This document shows positions 51,913 to 60,709 of a stretch of DNA of 64,000 nucleotides, piece by piece. Position numbers and translations under genes: made by a program. Source of the DNA: Ancalomicrobiaceae bacterium S20 (GTDB lineage: Bacteria; Pseudomonadota; Alphaproteobacteria; Rhizobiales; Ancalomicrobiaceae). The notes beneath the pieces are model-generated. The model was not told the origin of the DNA. It was given only the letters and a program-made list of their open reading frames with translations, and did not search any database. The stretch covers positions 682,001 to 746,000 of the forward strand of contig CP158568.1 in NCBI GenBank assembly GCA_040269895.1, in the 5' to 3' direction. The first letter of the stretch is position 1, and each line of letters opens with the position of its first letter.

Positions 51913-51987
51913 CGTTGGCGCGTCGATTTCGGGTTCGCGGTCGCGGGCGCCTCCGGCGAGCGCCCCCGCGCGGGGAACGCCCCCGTC

Positions 51988-52332
51988 TCAGCCGGCGAGC
52001 TGCCTTGCGCTGGCGCCGACCTGCTTGCCGCGCTGCCAGCGGCGCTCGCAGGGCAGGCGTTCGCCGGTGTCCTCAAAAAGGACGTCGAAGGTCTCCGGCA
52101 TCTCGACCGCGTCGACGAGCAGGAGCCCGAGGCCGTGTTGGGACACGTTGCGGACGATCGCGCCGATATGGGTCGTACCGCCGGTCGGGTTCGGCCAGAT
52201 CGCCGTCGCCGCGCGGAGCTGCCGTTCGCGGGTCTCGGTGCGGTTGTCCTCGTGCACGACGGTGCCGCCGGCATCGAGCGCGGTGAGGATGGCGTCGAGC
52301 ACGTCGATCGTGGCGGTTCCGGTCTGCGGCAT
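51988..52332 (-). CDS. PilZ-domain protein
   Basis: A 114-residue protein with an arginine-containing element (TETRERQLRAATAIW, about residues 27-40) and the [D/N]xSxxG motif in IVRNVSQHGLGLLLV. It ends with RRWQRGKQVGASARQL. The ATG at 52332 has an AGAGGA ribosome site. Likely a c-di-GMP sensor; the effector partner is unknown. It lies downstream of the giant GPR-like gene on the same strand but is separated from it by a terminator. Confidence 0.75.
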   Translation of the reverse strand: MPQTGTATIDVLDAILTALDAGGTVVHEDNRTETRERQLRAATAIWPNPTGGTTHIGAIVRNVSQHGLGLLLVDAVEMPETFDVLFEDTGERLPCERRWQRGKQVGASARQLAG

Positions 52333-52482
52333 CGGGCATTCCTCTACGGTAGATGGCGTTTTCGACCATGCGGCAGAGCGATTGCGAGAGATTGAAGCGG
52401 ATGGGTCCGATTTTACCGATCCCATCGAAATCGCGGCCCGCGCGTCGCGATCACTGCTCCGCCGACGGTCGGGCGAAATGAA

Positions 52483-52508
52483 AACGGGCGGGGAAATCCC
52501 CGCCCGTT
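52483..52508 (-). terminator. intrinsic terminator of the GPR-like gene
   Basis: An 11-bp perfect stem aacgggcgggg / ccccgcccgtt with a 4-base loop. On the minus strand it is followed by ttttcattt. It is 37 bases past the stop at 52545. Confidence 0.85.
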
Positions 52509-52544
52509 CGTCATCTCGTCCGTCGTGCGCCCGCGGGCGCCGGT

Positions 52545-55500
52545 TCATTCGAACCGGCCGGCGGCGTGGGCGAGCATCGTGTAGACCTTGCCGGTGTCGG
52601 AGGTCAGGTACGACTGGCTCATGATGTTGTCCCGATCGGTCCGGGCGACATCGGCGAGCAACTGCTCGAAGTCCGCGATGTAGCGGTCGACCGCGCCGCG
52701 GAACTCGCCGTCGCGCTGGTACTTGCGACGGATATCCTCGAAGGTCTGCTGGCCCTGGAGCGTGTAGAGGCGCCGCGTGAACACGTTGCGCTCGCCGCGC
52801 TTGTAGCGGTCCCACAGATCGACGAAGGCGACGTCGTCGATGGCGCGGGCGATATCGACCGAGAGCGAGTTCAGGCTCTCGACGATGTGGTGCGGCGCCC
52901 GGGGCTCGACGCGCGGCGCCGGGGCAGGGGAGGGCTCCTCGTCCCGCGACGCATTGCGCAGGAGGTCGGACACCCAGCCGCCGCGACCAGCGTCGCCGCC
53001 CTCACGGGCGCGCGGGGCCTCGCGCTGGGGCTCCGGCGCACGGAACTCGCGCACCGGCGCCGGGGCAGGTGCCGGAGCGATGGGGGCCTGGGCGATGGGG
53101 GCCTGGGCGACCGGGGCCGAACGGGCCGGGGCGGCGCGGTCCATCATCGCTGCGGCGGACGAGCCGCGGCTCTCGTTGGCGCGGCTCTCGTTGACGCGGG
53201 CGCCGACCGGACGGGAGACGTCGAGCGAGGCGTTCTGGCGGCCGACGAGGCTGGTGATCTCGTTCAGCGCCTTCAGCTGGTCGGTCACGACGCGGCGCAG
53301 CGCAGCGGTCGATTCCTCGGTCTCCTTCGGGAGCTCGAGGACGCCGCGGCGCAGTTCCGCGCGGGTCGCTTCCAGTTCGCTCTGCATCATCCGCGCGGCT
53401 TCGCGCATCTTCTCGGTCGCCTCGGCAAAGCGGACCGTGGTCTCGGACACGGCGCGGCTCATCTCCGCGATCATGCCGTCCTGCGCCTGGCGCAGGGTCT
53501 CGCTGGCGCGCTGGCCTTCCTGACCGGCGGTCGAGCGCAGGCCGTCGAGCTGCGACAGCACGGTGCGGACCGCGGCTTCGGCGCTGACCGTGAGGGTCGA
53601 GCCGACCTCGCGGGCACGGGTCTCGGCCGTGGTCAGCGTGTCGCCGATCAGGCTCGCGAACGAGCGCATCAGGCTGTCGACCGTCTCTGTCCGTTCGACG
53701 AGGCCGTTGGCCAGTTCCTCGAGCGAGCGGCGACGCTCCTCGACCGTGGTCTCGAGCAGGCGGTTCGCGTCGGTGATGGCGCGGGCCGAGTCCTTGATCG
53801 AGCGAGCCTGGTCGTCGAAGCGGCCGGTGAGGCCGGCGACGTCGCGCAGCACGGTGCCGGACACGTCCTTGAGCGACACGACCTCTCGGGCGATCTCCTC
53901 GGTCGCGGTGCGGGTCTCGACGACCGCCCGCTCGATGAACTCGCGCATGTCGGTCGTCTGCTTGCCGAGACCGCCTTCGATCTGCTCCAGGCTCTCGCTG
54001 GCGCGGTTCAGCACCGACTGCAGCACGAGGTTGGCCTGGGTCAGGCGCTCCAGCAGGTCGGACATGTCGGTGCGCAGGCGTTCGCCCGCCGCACCCACGG
54101 CGCCGACCGTATCGCGGGTCTTCTCGTCGATCGCGGCCACCAGACGCTCGCGCGCCTCGGTGACGGTGCGGGTTGCATCGAGACCCTGGCGCGCGACCGC
54201 CTCGGTGAGGTCGCGGCCCTTGCGGTCCAGCGCCTCGACCAGAATGTCGCGGGCCTGGGCGACACGCGTGGCGATCTCGCCGCCGCGGCCGTCGATGGCG
54301 CCGACCAGCGACTGCTGGGTGGCGGCGATCCGCTCGACCAGGGCCTCGGCCGAGGCGTCGACGCGGCCGGCGAGCCCGTCGGCGACGGTGCCGACGCGCT
54401 CGACGACGGCATCGGCCACGGTGCCGATCCGGCCGGCGAGGCCGTCCGCGACGCTGCCGATCCGGGCGGCGGCGTCGCCGGCGCGGACATCGAGCGTCGA
54501 GGCCAGTTCCTCGGTGGCGCGGGCGATCTCGCCGGAGATGCCGTTGGCATGCACCTCGAGCACGGAGACGAGGTCGTTGCGGGCTTCGGCGGCGCGGCGG
54601 GCCAGTTCGTCGGCGCGTTCGCCGAGCGTGGTGGCGAGCTGCGCACCCGGGCCTTCGATGAGGCGGGTGAGCTCGGAGGTGCGGTTCGCGAGATTGCGGC
54701 CGAGCTCCGAGCCGGCGTCGGTGACGCGGCCGGTCGCGTCCTCGAGCGTCGCCCGGATCGCTTCCGCGGCGGTGCGGCTCTCGGCGGTGAGGCGTTCGGC
54801 CACCTCGACGGTGGTGCCGACGAGGGCGGTGCGCGCCTCCTCGCTGCGGACGGTGATCTCGCGGCTGGCTTCGCCGAGCGAGGTCATGAGCTCGCGGCGC
54901 GAACGCTCCGTTTCCTCGCCGAGCGTGCGGCCGATCGCGGCCAGACGCTCCTTGACGATCCGGTCGAGGTTGCCGGCGCGCTCGTCGAGCGTGTTGGCGA
55001 CCTCGAGCATGCGCTGGCCGAGCGTCTCGTTCATCTCGGCGACGCGGCCGGCGAGCTCGCCGGTCACTTCCTGGGTCTTGCGGGCCAGCACGGTGCCGAC
55101 CTCGGTCATGCGGGTATCGAACGCCGCGGTGACGGCCGCCTGGCCTTCCGAGAAGGTGCGGGCAATCTCGCGGGTGCGCTCCAGCAGGCCTTCCGAGATC
55201 TGGCGGGCGCGCAGGTCGAGCGCCTGATCGATCCGGATCGCGCGATCGTCGATCGTGCGGCTGAAGGCATCGGTGCGCTCGGAGAAGTTCGCGGCGATCT
55301 GGTCGACGCGGGCGCCAATCGTCTCGGCGAACATCGCGGCGCGGCGGTCGAGCACGCGGCCGACCTCCTCGGTGCGGTTCTCGAGCGACGAGCCGAAGTC
55401 GAACAGCTTGTTGTCGAGCGCGTTCGAGAGCGCGAGGGTGCGCTCCTCGATCGTGCGGCCGAGCGTGTCGGTGCGCGCCTGCAGCGTGTCGGCGAGCGCG

Positions 55501-58500
55501 GTCGTCTGCTCGACGAGCGTGGTGTTGACCGCGACGAGGCGGTTCTCGAGCAGGTCGCGGACGGCATCGGCGCGGGCGCCGAAGGCGTCGACGAGGCCGG
55601 CGGCGCGGTGGTTGACGACGTGGTCGAGCGTGTCGAGCCGGTCGGCGAGCGCGGTCGAGATCTCCTGGCCGCGGGCGGACAGGGCCTCGGCGACGCGGCC
55701 GCCGACGTCGGAGATCTGGTCGGCGACGGTCTCGCCCTGCGACGAGACGAGGCGCGCGACCTCGGCGCCGGCGCGGCCGAGCCGCTCGGCGAGGTCGGTG
55801 GTGCGGCGCAAGAGCTCGTCGCCGACGGTCGACATCGAGCGGTCGAGGTTCTCGCGGAACTCGATCGAGCGGGCCTCGAGCAGGCTGCCGAGCTCGCGGC
55901 CGGTCTCGCCGAGGCCGCTCTCGAGCTTGGCGCCGTGCACGACGATCGACTCGTAGATCTGCTCGCCGGTCGACGACAGGCGGTCGGCGAGTTCGCCACC
56001 GCGCTTGGAGATGGTCTCGGCGATGCGGCTGCCGGTCTCGTCCAGGCGCTCGGTGATCTCCGAACCGCGCAGGCTCAGGTCGACGATCAGCGACTGGCCG
56101 GTGCCCTTCAGCGCCTCGTTGACCTCGCTGGCGCGGCTGCTGATCGCCTCGACGACCTGCGTGCCGGTGATGGTGATGGTCTGCGTGACCTCGTGGCTGC
56201 GGTTGACGAAGAGATCGTTGATCTCCTGGCCGGCGCGCGACAGCGACGAGGTGACCTCCGAGCCGCGGCTCGAGATCGTCTCGGCGATCTCCTTGCCGGT
56301 GCGCGACAGGGTCTGGTCGATGTTCTGCGAGTGGGCGATCAGGCTCTCGTGCACCTCCTGGCCGCGCGACTGGATCGTGTCGGCGACCATCTTGCCGGTC
56401 GAGGACAGGGACTCGGTCAGCGAGGTTCCGGTCGAGGTCAGCGTCGACAGCAGCGTGTCGCCGGTGCGGGCGAGGTTGTCGTTGAGCGTGGTCGACCGCT
56501 CGGACAGCGTGTCGATCAGGCGCTGGCCGGTGCCGGCGAAGGTCTCGTTCAGCGTCGTGGCGCGCTCGGTCAGCGACGTGATCAGCGTGTTGCCGGTCGA
56601 GGTCAGGGTCGCGGCGACCGCGTCGGAGCGCTCGACCAGCGTCTCGATCACGGTGGTGCCGGTGTGGGCGAGCGTCTCGGTGACGGTCGCACTCTTCTCG
56701 GTCAGCGTGTCGATCAGGCTCGCGCCGGTCAGCGACAGGGCCTGGGTCACGCTGTCGGACCGGGTGGTGAGGGTGTCGATCAGCGTCGCACCGGTGCGCT
56801 CCAGCGTGTCGGACACGCTCATCGTGCGCTCGGTCAGCGTGTCGATCAGCGTCTGGCCGGTCAGCGTGAACGCCTCGGTCACGAAGGTCGAGCGGTCGTT
56901 CAGCGTATCGACGAGCGTGGTCGTCGTGCGCGACAGCGTGGTCGACAGCGTCTCGGTGCGGGTGGTGATCGCCGAGGTCAGCTCGTCCGTGCGGGTCGCG
57001 ATCGCCGTCGTCAGCTCGTCGGTGCGGCTGGCGATGGTGGTCGACAGCTGGCCGGTGCGGTCGGTGATGGTGTTGACCAGACCGTCGCCGGAGATGCGGA
57101 TGGCATCGGTCAGCTCGGCGGCGCGGATCGTCATCGTGTCGATGAAGGAGTCGCCGATGGTCTTGACCGAGCCGGTCAGCGTCTCGGTGCGCGAGGTCAG
57201 CGTCTCGACCAGCGTGTTGCCGGTGCGGGTCAGGTTGTCGGTGACCTCGAAGCCCTTCATCGACAGGGTCTCGGCCACGATCTGGCCGGCCGAGGCGACG
57301 CGGTCGGCGACGTCGGCACCGACGGCCGAGAAGCCGTCGGTGACTTCGCGGCCGGTGGTGCTCAGCTTCTCGATCACCTGATCGGAGTGGCTGCGCACGG
57401 CCGAGACCAAGCCTTCGGACTGGGCGCCGATCGCGGCGACCATGCCCTGGCTCTCGATCGCCAGCGTCGTGACCAGGGTCTCGGCGGTGCGGCCGATCTG
57501 GTCGGTGATCTCGGCGCCCTTGGTGGCGAGATTGGAGACGAGCCGGTTGGAGGCCTCCTCGGCCGCTTCCGAGATCCGGTCGCGGGTCGACTTCAGCTCG
57601 ACGGAGAACGTGTCATGGGCGCCGGAAATGGCGGCGCGGACGCGCTCGCCGTTGTTCACGATCGCCTCGCGCTGGTTGACCAGCTCCTCGACCAACGAAC
57701 GGATGCGCAGCTCGTTCTCGTTATAGGCGCGTTCCAGCGAGGCGACCTCGTTGTGCACCATGATCTCGAGTTCGCTGGCGCGGGCGACGGCGCGCTCGAG
57801 GCCGTCGCCGACGGCGGCCATCTCGCGGCGGATCGCCTGGCCGACCGACACGACCGCGTCGGTGGCGTTGGCCTCCGGCTCGGCGAGGCGCAGCGCCACC
57901 TCGGTCATCGAACGCGAGGCGAGGCGCAGCTCGGCGGCGCGCCAGACCATCATCGCGAGCGTGAAGAAGAACAGGATCGGCAGCACGACCGCCGCCGCGA
58001 GCCACAGCGCCTGCGGCTGGCGGGCGAGCTCGGCGAGCGGCACGGTCACGGCCGGATCGGGATGCAGCGTGTTCCAGGCCAGATAGCCGGCGCCGGCCGC
58101 CCAGGCGACCGAGGCGAAGAACGCGATCCAGTAGGGCGAGGACGACGGACGGCGGTTCAGCGCATAGACGAGGCCTGCGATCGAGGCGCGATCGTCGTTG
58201 GCCGGGCGTGGCGAACGGCCCGGCGCGGCGTCATTGGCGGGCTGCGACGGCGCGAGGTCGCGCTCGGTCACGGTCTCGATCGAGGCGCGGGTCTCGCCCT
58301 CGCCGCGCTGCGGCCGGGCGATGAAGGCGCGGCGCTCGCGCACCTCGGGGGTGGCGACGCTCGGGGCGGGGGCCGTGGCCGACGACGCGGGCGGCGCAAC
58401 GGGCGCCACCGGCGGCACGGAGACCGCGGCCTCGATGGACTCGGCGAGGATGTCGGCGGTCGAGGGCGTCTTCGTTTCCGGCTTCACCGCCGGAACCGTT

Positions 58501-58595
58501 TCCTCAGGACCGCCGAAGTCGAGCTTCAGGGCTTCCTCGACCGCGGACAGTGCCGCTTCGGCCGGGTCCTTCGCCTTGGTGGGATTGGTCGCCAT
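52545..58595 (-). CDS. giant membrane-anchored coiled-coil protein, Growth Pole Ring (GPR)-like
   Basis: A 2016-residue protein. Residues 1-150 are Pro/Ala-rich and cytoplasmic, and two membrane helices lie at about 155-174 and 197-218. About 1500 residues of continuous amphipathic helix follow, built from 11- and 22-residue units (for example TIASRTDELTT, AIATRTDELTS and 22-mers ending TG-x-x-LID), like apolipoprotein repeats. Then comes a Pro/Ala/Arg linker and a conserved C-terminal domain (HIVESLNSLSVDIARAIDD ... DNIMSQSYLTSDTGKVYTMLAHAAGRF). Size, architecture and apolipoprotein-like repeats match Agrobacterium GPR (about 2115 residues), which forms a ring at the growing pole. The start is ATG 58595. 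It is sometimes mislabelled kinesin-like. Confidence 0.87.
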   Translation of the reverse strand: MATNPTKAKDPAEAALSAVEEALKLDFGGPEETVPAVKPETKTPSTADILAESIEAAVSVPPVAPVAPPASSATAPAPSVATPEVRERRAFIARPQRGEGETRASIETVTERDLAPSQPANDAAPGRSPRPANDDRASIAGLVYALNRRPSSSPYWIAFFASVAWAAGAGYLAWNTLHPDPAVTVPLAELARQPQALWLAAAVVLPILFFFTLAMMVWRAAELRLASRSMTEVALRLAEPEANATDAVVSVGQAIRREMAAVGDGLERAVARASELEIMVHNEVASLERAYNENELRIRSLVEELVNQREAIVNNGERVRAAISGAHDTFSVELKSTRDRISEAAEEASNRLVSNLATKGAEITDQIGRTAETLVTTLAIESQGMVAAIGAQSEGLVSAVRSHSDQVIEKLSTTGREVTDGFSAVGADVADRVASAGQIVAETLSMKGFEVTDNLTRTGNTLVETLTSRTETLTGSVKTIGDSFIDTMTIRAAELTDAIRISGDGLVNTITDRTGQLSTTIASRTDELTTAIATRTDELTSAITTRTETLSTTLSRTTTTLVDTLNDRSTFVTEAFTLTGQTLIDTLTERTMSVSDTLERTGATLIDTLTTRSDSVTQALSLTGASLIDTLTEKSATVTETLAHTGTTVIETLVERSDAVAATLTSTGNTLITSLTERATTLNETFAGTGQRLIDTLSERSTTLNDNLARTGDTLLSTLTSTGTSLTESLSSTGKMVADTIQSRGQEVHESLIAHSQNIDQTLSRTGKEIAETISSRGSEVTSSLSRAGQEINDLFVNRSHEVTQTITITGTQVVEAISSRASEVNEALKGTGQSLIVDLSLRGSEITERLDETGSRIAETISKRGGELADRLSSTGEQIYESIVVHGAKLESGLGETGRELGSLLEARSIEFRENLDRSMSTVGDELLRRTTDLAERLGRAGAEVARLVSSQGETVADQISDVGGRVAEALSARGQEISTALADRLDTLDHVVNHRAAGLVDAFGARADAVRDLLENRLVAVNTTLVEQTTALADTLQARTDTLGRTIEERTLALSNALDNKLFDFGSSLENRTEEVGRVLDRRAAMFAETIGARVDQIAANFSERTDAFSRTIDDRAIRIDQALDLRARQISEGLLERTREIARTFSEGQAAVTAAFDTRMTEVGTVLARKTQEVTGELAGRVAEMNETLGQRMLEVANTLDERAGNLDRIVKERLAAIGRTLGEETERSRRELMTSLGEASREITVRSEEARTALVGTTVEVAERLTAESRTAAEAIRATLEDATGRVTDAGSELGRNLANRTSELTRLIEGPGAQLATTLGERADELARRAAEARNDLVSVLEVHANGISGEIARATEELASTLDVRAGDAAARIGSVADGLAGRIGTVADAVVERVGTVADGLAGRVDASAEALVERIAATQQSLVGAIDGRGGEIATRVAQARDILVEALDRKGRDLTEAVARQGLDATRTVTEARERLVAAIDEKTRDTVGAVGAAGERLRTDMSDLLERLTQANLVLQSVLNRASESLEQIEGGLGKQTTDMREFIERAVVETRTATEEIAREVVSLKDVSGTVLRDVAGLTGRFDDQARSIKDSARAITDANRLLETTVEERRRSLEELANGLVERTETVDSLMRSFASLIGDTLTTAETRAREVGSTLTVSAEAAVRTVLSQLDGLRSTAGQEGQRASETLRQAQDGMIAEMSRAVSETTVRFAEATEKMREAARMMQSELEATRAELRRGVLELPKETEESTAALRRVVTDQLKALNEITSLVGRQNASLDVSRPVGARVNESRANESRGSSAAAMMDRAAPARSAPVAQAPIAQAPIAPAPAPAPVREFRAPEPQREAPRAREGGDAGRGGWVSDLLRNASRDEEPSPAPAPRVEPRAPHHIVESLNSLSVDIARAIDDVAFVDLWDRYKRGERNVFTRRLYTLQGQQTFEDIRRKYQRDGEFRGAVDRYIADFEQLLADVARTDRDNIMSQSYLTSDTGKVYTMLAHAAGRFE

Positions 58596-58872
58596 CGTGT
58601 TCCAAGCCTCGCGTCCGTACACCGTACACACCGGTCGCCGCATACCGGTCCGATCGATCGCTCGCCGAACCTGCGGCCTGCCATGCCACAAGTTCGTAAA
58701 GCGCCCGTTTGCCGGCCACCCGCGCGCCGGACCCCGCAACTGGTCCCGCGCCCCGGTTCTGCCGTCCATCGACCACGGGCCCTTGAAGGGTCAGGACCGA
58801 AATCCCGGCCTTTCCGGCCATCCCGTCTGTTGCCGCACTCCAATGGTAATGGCACATTAACGAAGATAAAAC

Positions 58873-59346
58873 ATGCCGGACGGCTTTTTCCTCATCATCG
58901 TTAACGGGCGCGCCATGGCCGGATCAACGCGAAGAGACGGCGACAAGCTCCTGTCGCAGCGGAAGAAACCGACGACGCGGAAGCGGGCGGAGGAGGCCGT
59001 CTCGGAGCCGGGTAAGGGGTTTGCCGGCATCGCGTCGGAGGGGGCGGCGGCGTTAACCATTTCGCCCCGGCGCAAGACCGGCGCGGCGGCGGCTCCGTCG
59101 CCGGCCCAACGCCGGTATCTGGTCAGGGGATTGGGTCAACCCGGCGGAAAACTGTCACTTTTCGACGAGGACGGCCAGGAGGTGCCGGTGCAGACGGTGG
59201 AGTCCTGCATCACGCACGGCTGGGCGGAGCGCTGGTTCGACAATCCGACCAAGCGCAACTGGATCGTCGCCCGTCTGACGCCCGCCGGCTATCGCGCACT
59301 CGGCCACGAGCCGCCCGAGACGGGTTCGTCGCCCGCGAAGGGTTGA
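58873..59346 (+). CDS. conserved hypothetical protein
   Basis: A 157-residue, basic protein divergent from the GPR-like gene. The first 75 residues are Lys/Arg/Ala-rich and look disordered. The C-terminal half (YLVRGLGQPGGKLSLFDEDGQEVPVQTVESCITHGWAERWFDNPTKRNWIVARLTPAGYRAL) is compact and resembles a winged-helix-like fold ending in a typical L-T-x-x-G-x-x-x-L strand-helix. No family recognised. ATG 58915 (MAGSTRRDG) is an alternative start. Confidence 0.65.
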   Translation: MPDGFFLIIVNGRAMAGSTRRDGDKLLSQRKKPTTRKRAEEAVSEPGKGFAGIASEGAAALTISPRRKTGAAAAPSPAQRRYLVRGLGQPGGKLSLFDEDGQEVPVQTVESCITHGWAERWFDNPTKRNWIVARLTPAGYRALGHEPPETGSSPAKG

Positions 59347-59569
59347 GCGCGGTTTGCCGCGGCCGGAAGGATGCGAGCGATTTCGGTGACGCTTCATTGA
59401 CTGTGCCGACAGCGAGGCGTGTGCGACGGCGCTCGGGGGCCTGCATTTTACCTCCGCGTCGACCAGATCCGGCTAGGCTTCTCGCATCGGGAATATCTCG
59501 CGGCCGGGGTCGGGCGGTCCCGCACAGGGCAGACGGCCCAGGGCAAGGCGGCTCGAGGGCGCTCAGGGC

Positions 59570-59953
59570 ATGAGGACGATGGTGCAGGCAAGGGCAGAGG
59601 CGAGGGTGGGCACGCTCGCGTCGACCGCGGTCGAGGCGGTGGCGCCGGTCGATCTCGCCCATCTGGCTGCGGCGACCTTCGGCGACGTCGCGCTCGAACG
59701 CGAGGTGCTGGTGCTGTTTTTGTCGCAGTCGGCCGAACTGATCGGCCGGATCGCGGGCGTGCCGGACGGGCAGGGTCGCTCCGAGCTGGCGCACCGGCTG
59801 AAGGGCGCGGCGGCGGGCATCGGCGCGCGCGCCGTCGCCGAGGCCGCCGACCGGGTCGAGGCCGGCGGCGACCCCGGTGCGCTCTGCCGCCTCGCCGAAG
59901 CAGTCGCCGAGGCGCAGGCTTTCATCCATGCCCGCCTCGACCAGGCTCGCTGA
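59570..59953 (+). CDS. HPt (histidine phosphotransfer) domain protein
   Basis: A 127-residue helical protein with the HPt motif ELAHRLKGAAAGIGARAVAEAA; the phosphorylated residue would be His75. It carries phosphate between a hybrid sensor kinase and a response regulator encoded elsewhere. Residues 25-60 form the first helix pair (LAHLAAATFGDVALEREVLVLFL). It has its own terminator about 135 bases downstream. Confidence 0.82.
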   Translation: MRTMVQARAEARVGTLASTAVEAVAPVDLAHLAAATFGDVALEREVLVLFLSQSAELIGRIAGVPDGQGRSELAHRLKGAAAGIGARAVAEAADRVEAGGDPGALCRLAEAVAEAQAFIHARLDQAR

Positions 59954-60343
59954 GGCCGATCTTCCGGCATCGCGACCACCGTGTCGCCCTTGCTCTTCCC
60001 TTGGTGGGGTCTGGTGGTGGGTTCTGGCGGCTATTTTGTTGCCCGTTCGGGCCGCTGTGGGGTGTCACGCGACCAAGGCTCGATCGTCGAGCGCCCGGAC
60101 ACGCGGGTGCTCTTTTGCTTTTCAGCGACCGAGCATCACGTGCGCCTTTGTGCCGTCCGTAGGCACGCGCGGCGCTGTTCGCGCAGGACGAGATCGGCGA
60201 CGAGCCGCTCCCGCGACACTGCCGCATGGCGGCTCTCGCCCACCATCGACTTGACGCAGGCGTCCGAACGGCTATCTCGGTGACACCCCTCCCGGACCGT
60301 CGGCGGCCCGACCCGCACGACCATCCATCACGCGAGAGCCTTC
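59954..60343. other. 390-base intergenic region between HPt and ferredoxin genes
   Basis: It contains the terminator at 60089-60116, a T-rich G-rich stretch at 59990-60060 upstream of it, and the presumed ferredoxin promoter after it. An open frame of 100 codons at 59981-60283 has an Arg/Ser-rich composition without protein character. The 59960-60116 segment ending in a terminator could be a 3' UTR or a small RNA; nothing decides between these. Confidence 0.45.
60089..60116 (+). terminator. intrinsic terminator
   Basis: A 9-bp stem gagcgcccg / cgggtgctc (one G-U pair) with a 6-base loop, followed by TTTTGCTTTT. It probably ends the HPt transcript. Confidence 0.78.
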
Positions 60344-60664
60344 ATGCCCAAGATCACCTACATCACCTTCGACGGCGCCGAGCACGTGGTCGACGCGGAG
60401 GTCGGTTCGACCGTGATGGAAAACGCCGTCCGCCATGCGATCGCGGGCATCGAGGCCGAGTGTGGCGGCGCCTGCGCCTGCGCGACCTGCCATGTCTATG
60501 TCGACGAGGCCTGGATGCCGAAGGTCGGCGCGCCGGAGCCGATGGAAGAGGACATGCTCGACTTCGCCTACGAGGTGCGGCCGACCTCGCGGCTGTCCTG
60601 CCAGATCAAGGTCAAGCCGGAGCTCGACGGCCTGATCGTGCGCGTTCCCGAGCGCCAGGCCTGA
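60344..60664 (+). CDS. [2Fe-2S] ferredoxin, adrenodoxin type
   Basis: A 106-residue ferredoxin. The cluster ligands are Cys40, Cys46, Cys49 ([13 protein letters not shown], spacing C-x5-C-x2-C) and Cys86 (RLSCQIKV). The [16 protein letters not shown] helix is typical of the adrenodoxin/FdxB class used with P450s, Fe-S assembly or Rieske oxygenases. It stands 45 bases before a ferredoxin reductase gene, which makes a functional electron-transfer pair likely. Confidence 0.93.
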   Translation: MPKITYITFDGAEHVVDAEVGSTVMENAVRHAIAGIEAECGGACACATCHVYVDEAWMPKVGAPEPMEEDMLDFAYEVRPTSRLSCQIKVKPELDGLIVRVPERQA

Positions 60665-60709
60665 GGCCGGGCGGCGAGCGATAGGACCGGAGCGGGGGCG
60701 GTACGTCTG

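Noticed and set aside
56100-57250. Regular DNA periodicity that could suggest a CRISPR array or satellite repeat
   Set aside because: The repeats are degenerate at the DNA level and in frame with a 22-residue protein repeat. There are no identical repeats separated by unique spacers.
52566-58904. A plus-strand open frame of more than 2000 codons opposite the GPR-like gene
   Set aside because: Its product is low-complexity Arg/Gly/Ala/Asp/Val sequence mirroring the antisense codons of a GC-rich repeat protein. It has no domain, signal or ribosome site, and the minus-strand protein is clearly real.
59981-60283. A 100-codon plus-strand frame between the HPt and ferredoxin genes
   Set aside because: It runs through a strong intrinsic terminator, is Arg/Ser/Cys-rich without domain character and has no ribosome site.
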